A stretch of 64,000 nt of DNA from Piromyces finnis (taxonomy: Eukaryota; Neocallimastigomycota; Neocallimastigomycetes; Neocallimastigales; Neocallimastigaceae): the NCBI GenBank assembly GCA_002104945.1, contig MCFH01000020.1, positions 434,001 to 498,000 of the forward strand, written 5' to 3'. The notes beneath the pieces were generated by a model that worked only from the letters and a program-made list of their open reading frames with translations, had not been told where the DNA came from and ran no database searches. The position numbers and the translations under genes are program-made. Positions 53,815 to 64,000 of the stretch are shown piece by piece; position 1 is the stretch's first letter; every line of letters starts with the position of its first letter.

Positions 53815-54482
53815 TAATAGTAACAATAATTGTAATAGGAATAATAATATTAGTAGTAGAAGTGATAATATTAGTAATAATAGCAATAGTAAAGATAATA
53901 ATTCTAATTTTGCTAGTAATTTAGTTAATAATAGTAATAATTCTAATAATTGGGTGTGTATGTTTATTCTAGTGTGTACAATAAAATATTTAAATTCCTT
54001 CTTGGGGCAAGAAATTTTAACAATATCTCAATTACAATTCAAGGGAATGGAAAGAACTTTGCAAGCGTCAGATTCAATCGGGCACTTACGAAGGAACACC
54101 ATTCTTGACAGTAACAGCGTAACTTTTAACCAAAATCATGACTTTTGTTATTGGCCAGCAATGGTCCATATTCAAAAGATTTGAAGCAATAGCCAAGAGC
54201 GTCAATGCTGAAGAAACACTAAGACAGGTCAGGAGGGCCAGCTCAACCAATGGAGATCATAATTTTGTTCCATGATAAAATTTTGATCTTTGGTCCATCA
54301 TTGGAAGTCAAATACAATTATTATAATGGCTTTCTTACTTTAATTACTAGAATACATTATACCCAATTTTTATTCATTTGTGTTAAAAATATTTTTTTTA
54401 TTTTTATTTTTAATTTTTGTTTTTTATAACATGTACTATAATAAAGTTTAAAAATATTTGATGTTGTTAAAAAAAAAAAAAA
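53815..54482 (+). mobile_element. Older 5'-truncated LINE copy
   Basis: Starts in the Asn-repeat linker of the LINE ORF (AATAGTAACAATAA) and follows the full-length element to its 3' end (ILVPW stop region, 3' UTR, GATGTTGTT, poly-A near 54470). It has many substitutions, small deletions in the 3' UTR and a premature stop, so it is older than the other two copies. No clear target duplication was found. Confidence 0.88.
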
Positions 54483-54765
54483 TTTTTTTTTTTCTTTCTT
54501 TACTAATTCAATTTATTAAAATTTAATTTTTAAACATTGTTTCCAACGAAATAGTAAAAAAAAAAAACACTCTTTGTCTTTTAATGATTATTCCAATATA
54601 CGCGTTTTTTTTTTTTTATTTTATTTTTTATTCAAAATATATAGATATAGATATTAAAATTCCATTTTATTGTTATGATATTTTTTTTTTAAATTTTTTT
54701 TTCTATTATTTTTTTATTTTTCATTTTTATTATGAATCAATTAATTCTATAGATACTTTTATTTT

Positions 54766-60179
<5,414 letters not shown>

Positions 60180-61946
60180 ATTTATTAATTTTATTTTATT
60201 CTTATTTTACTTTTATTTGAAAAATTGATTAAAGATTATTTTTTATATTTTTTTATTTTTATTTTTATTTTATTATTTTTATTTGTTTTTTTTTTTGAAT
60301 TTTAATAAAAATGTTACCGATAAAATTAATCGTAAAGATGTGAATCTTGAAATTATTATTATTATTTTTTTATTTGTTATAATTGTATTTTAATTATAAA
60401 AGTATATATTAAATTAATTAAAGAAATTGCTGTTTCTTTGAAAAAGTTTCGATAAAAACTTTAAATATATATTCTTATTTATATATATAATATTAATAAA
60501 ATATGAATTTATATTTTTTATTAAATCTGTATAAATAATTTTATATATATATATATTTTTTAAAAGAGTTATTTTATAGGTAATATTTTGGAATTAAAAT
60601 AACAATGTCACACTCTATATTATTTCTTTAAAATACTTTAATAATAAAATAGAGATGATTTAAAGTTTGTATATTATAATTATTAATATAATTTTAAAAT
60701 ATTAAAATGTAGATAATTAGAATTTATATTAATTATACATTTTATAGAATTTTAATTAATATGAATTATAATTAAAAATTCAATTATTATATTTTATTTA
60801 ATTTTCAATATATTATAATAAATATAGTTTTTAAATTTTGTTTAAATATTAATATTATATTATTTTGAGTAAATAATATAAATCTATAAAAAAGAAAAAA
60901 AAAGTTAAAAAAGACAATTATTGATATTTTAAGTTTATAGTTATGTAGTGGCATAGATATTATAACAATACTTTAAATCAATGAAAGTCATTAAAAAATA
61001 TTGTATTATATATTTTTTACATTCGGTGGCATTGTAACTTGATTTAAACTTTATACAAATTATTATAATTGTTAAAATTATATTTGCATATTTATATTTT
61101 ATTATAAAATATTTTTTGTTGTGTTTAATCTTCTATCAGTAAATATATTATTAATAATTTTTTATACTAATATCAAAGAACAAGTGTCAATCTTCAAAAG
61201 ACTAATAATATTATCATTGTAATTTATTTATATATATATTTAATTAATGATAGAAATGTTATGAACCTCTATATTTTTTGATTATAGTTTATAAACCTAA
61301 TCCCATTAAGAGTAATTTCTTTTAAAATTAATAAAAAGAAAAAAAATTATTTAAGATTATAAAAATAAGAATTACGGATAATAGTTTAAAAGTAAAGAAA
61401 GTAAAGAAATAAAAATGGCAAACATAATAAAAAATTATTAATATTATCTTTAATATTAATATTAATAAAACTAAAAAAAAATCAATAAGTTATTTATTTA
61501 TATAAAAAAAAACTAAATCTATAGGCATTTTTTAATATTATATTGTATGAGATATTAATATTGAGAAGTCTATACTTTTGTATATAAATACATTTATAAT
61601 AAAGATGAATTTTATTTCAATTTTTAGTATTATTTATTTATCCTTTTTTTAAAGTTAATTCTTAGCACTTAATAGAAATATATTTTATTTATTTTATATA
61701 TTTATTTAATAGGTTTTTAAAATTTATTTATTTTATTTCATAGTTAATATTTTTTAAAATTAATTTTATTTTATTTATATATTAAAAACTTAATTTTTTT
61801 AATAACAAAATAATAGTAATAGTTATTTATTTAAAATTTATTACTAGTTATTTTTTTTTTTTTTATAAAAAAATGATATTATTAATAAGAACTTGAATTC
61901 TATATTATTATATATTTATTTAATATCATATAAATATAAAATAATA
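60180..61946. promoter_or_regulatory. Divergent intergenic region between UBE3A and the Sel1 gene
   Basis: 1.77 kb holding the promoters of both flanking genes. Almost pure A/T. No distinct element, ORF or RNA gene is seen. Confidence 0.45.
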
Positions 61947-63861
61947 ATGCCGATAAAAATACAATATATTGATGATACTTATTACATTAATAATAAATTA
62001 GTTGATACGGAATGTGCGATACAGAATATTATAAAATATTTAAAAAATGCTGCGAAAATTCAGCAAGTGTCAAATGCTCAATATGCATTAGCAAAATTAT
62101 ATTACAATAATACCCTAGTTCCAAATATAATTGAAAATATAAAACAAATACCTGAATTGAAATGTAAATGTTTTGACTTTTATTTAAATAAAATGAAGAA
62201 TATTAATTATAATAATATAAATTTTAAAAATTCTCAATATGAATATTTTGAAGAAGATGCCAATGAAGATGTTTATAAAAATTGTTGTTTATGTATAAAC
62301 GATAGTTTTATATTAAGTAATAATAGCAATTTCACAGATATTGAATCTAATACTGAATTAAATCCAAATATTACAAATGGAAATAATAATGATAGTATTA
62401 CTAACGACAATAGTAACAATAACAATATCAATAATAATATTATAAATTCATCAGATAGTTTTGGGAATTATACAATAAATAGTCATGATTACTGGAAACA
62501 ATGCGAAAATATATGCAATTTTTGTTCTATCATTAAAGCATTTAATGAAATATCAGCATATAAACTTTGCTTAAAATCAGCACATAAAAATAATCCTTCA
62601 TCTCAATGTATGCTCGGACATTTCTTTAAAAAGGGAATAAAATTAGTTTTAATAAATAAAAATACAAATGAATTAACAATAGATTATATTTTACAAAAAA
62701 GCTTGGTATGAATATCTTTTTAAATATATTTGATTTTTTTTTAACTAATAAAAAAGTGTTTAATTTATTGTAATAACAAAATGTTTAATTATTTAATTAA
62801 ATACTTAATAATATATAAAAAAGAATGAATCTGTTACATGGTATAGACGTTCAGCAGAGAATGGATTTCCAGAAGGTCAATATTATTATGGTTCGTGCTT
62901 TGAAGAAGGTATAATAGTTCCAATGGACTATAAGAAAGCATTATATTGGTTCCAATTATCCGGAAATAATGGATTTGGATTGGCATCATATCATCTAGGG
63001 AAATGTTACAAGGTAGGCTATGGAGTTCCAATTAACATAGAAAAATCAATATATTGGATAAAAAAATCAGCTAAACAAGAATTTGATAAAGGTCAATATC
63101 TTCTCGGATGGTATTATGAAACAGAAAATAATATTGAGAAAGCAATATATTGGTAAAAAAAAATAAACAACTTTTAATATCGCTATGTCAATAAAATATT
63201 AATTGTTATATATTTAATTTTTATATTTTTACATTATTGAATATATGTAGGTATGAAAAATCAGCAAAATTAAATAATTTAGATGCTATGAATAATTTAG
63301 GGAAGTGCTATATTGATGGTAATGAAAATACTAGTCAGTATGAAAAAGGAATTAAATGGTTATTGAAAGCTGCAGAAAAGGGTCATGGAAATGCTCAGAA
63401 TAACTTAGGTTGGTGGATAAAAGATCCAAATAAATCATTTTATTGGTTTTTAAAAGCAGCATGCCAAGGATTTTCTTGTTCTCAAAATAATGTAGCGTGG
63501 TGTTATCAGGAAGGCTGTGGTGTTGAAAAAAATGAGGTACTAGCAGTAAAATGGTATAGAAAAGCAATTAGTAAACATAATTTATTTTCAAAAACGCATA
63601 TTGGATGGTGCTATCAAAATGGTATTGGTGTAAAAAGGAATGAAAAAATAGCATTTAGATGGTATAAAAAAGCAGCACATGAAAATCATGTTCCAGCTAA
63701 AGAAATTCTAGGATGGTGCTATTGGTATGGTATTGGTACAACTATCAATCGCAAAAAAGCAATAAAATTGTATACAACTATAGAAGTTACTCATGATTAC
63801 CAACTACCAAGTCTGGATATTATTCAACAAGTTGAATCATCATATTTAAATAAAAAGGTAA

Positions 63862-63866
<5 letters not shown>
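61947..63866 (+). CDS. Sel1-repeat (TPR-like) protein
   Basis: Three exons join in frame: 61947-62705, 62824-63152 and 63251-63866, giving 567 residues. The ATG at 61947 (MPIKIQYIDDTYYI) is chosen; the earlier in-frame codon at 61893 is TTG. The N-terminal 250 residues contain a Cys-rich patch (KNCCLCIND, CENICNFCSI) and an Asn/Ser-rich stretch. From about residue 210 there are eight or so Sel1 repeats with the usual A-x-x-x-LGxxYxxGxGVxxNxxxAxxWYxxAA pattern (AAHENHVPAKEILGWCYWYGIGT, SKTHIGWCYQNGIGVKRNE). Sel1 proteins are scaffolds; no partner domain is visible. No signal peptide. The final codons KKVK-stop overlap a possible donor (AAG/GTAAAA at 63857), the same donor type used after exon 2-like sites, so the gene may continue past the window. 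Confidence 0.85.

Positions 63867-64000
<134 letters not shown>

Overview
The window looks like nuclear DNA from an early-diverging fungus. The best guess is an anaerobic gut fungus (Neocallimastigomycota), by inference and not proof. Grounds: intergenic DNA is almost pure A/T with long homopolymer runs and (ATT)n microsatellites; genes contain many short AT-rich GT...AG introns; the CAD/Ura2 polyprotein carries the degenerate, fungal-type dihydroorotase-like domain; other proteins (Rgd2-type F-BAR/DEP/RhoGAP, Mediator 16, Tim50, Sel1-repeat) fit fungi. No sign of bacterial or plasmid DNA was seen.

Layout. 1-467 (+): last exon of an unrecognised helical protein. 984-6603 (-): MED16 in about 19 exons. 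6824-8431 (+): tubulin cofactor B, sharing a 220-bp divergent promoter with MED16. 9138-12421 (-): Rgd2-like RhoGAP. 14566-17175 (-): TIM50. 18324-20540 (-): a PP2C-type phosphatase. 21600-28919 (-): URA2/CAD, 2,249 residues in three exons. 32169-33471 (-): a four-exon gene that resembles the meiotic double-strand-break factor REC114. 33472-45779: a roughly 12-kb gene desert with two unusually complex islands (near 34.1 and 44.2 kb) and one poly(A)-only retro-insertion. 45780-54482: a nest of LINE retrotransposons. 54766-60179 (-): a UBE3A-like HECT ubiquitin ligase with an N-terminal AZUL-type Cys motif. 61947-63866 (+): a Sel1-repeat protein running into an (AAT)n tract at the window edge.

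The most interesting part is the LINE nest. A full-length element with an intact 1,507-codon ORF has 15-bp target-site duplications. It starts with two 124-bp tandem monomers that each fold into three hairpins, and it ends in poly(A). It sits inside the remnant of a diverged relative. A second, 5'-truncated, almost identical copy with a 9-bp duplication is inserted in the same remnant. The remnant also holds a 36-bp perfect match to an exon of the phosphatase gene 34 kb away, placed where a zinc-knuckle cysteine pair should be. It also holds a local 15-bp inverted duplication. This suggests templated DNA repair.

Exon boundaries for TBCB, RGD2-like, URA2, REC114-like and Sel1 were worked out by hand and keep frame throughout. 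Those for MED16, TIM50, PP2C and UBE3A are approximate. All homology calls come from recognising motifs, not from searches.
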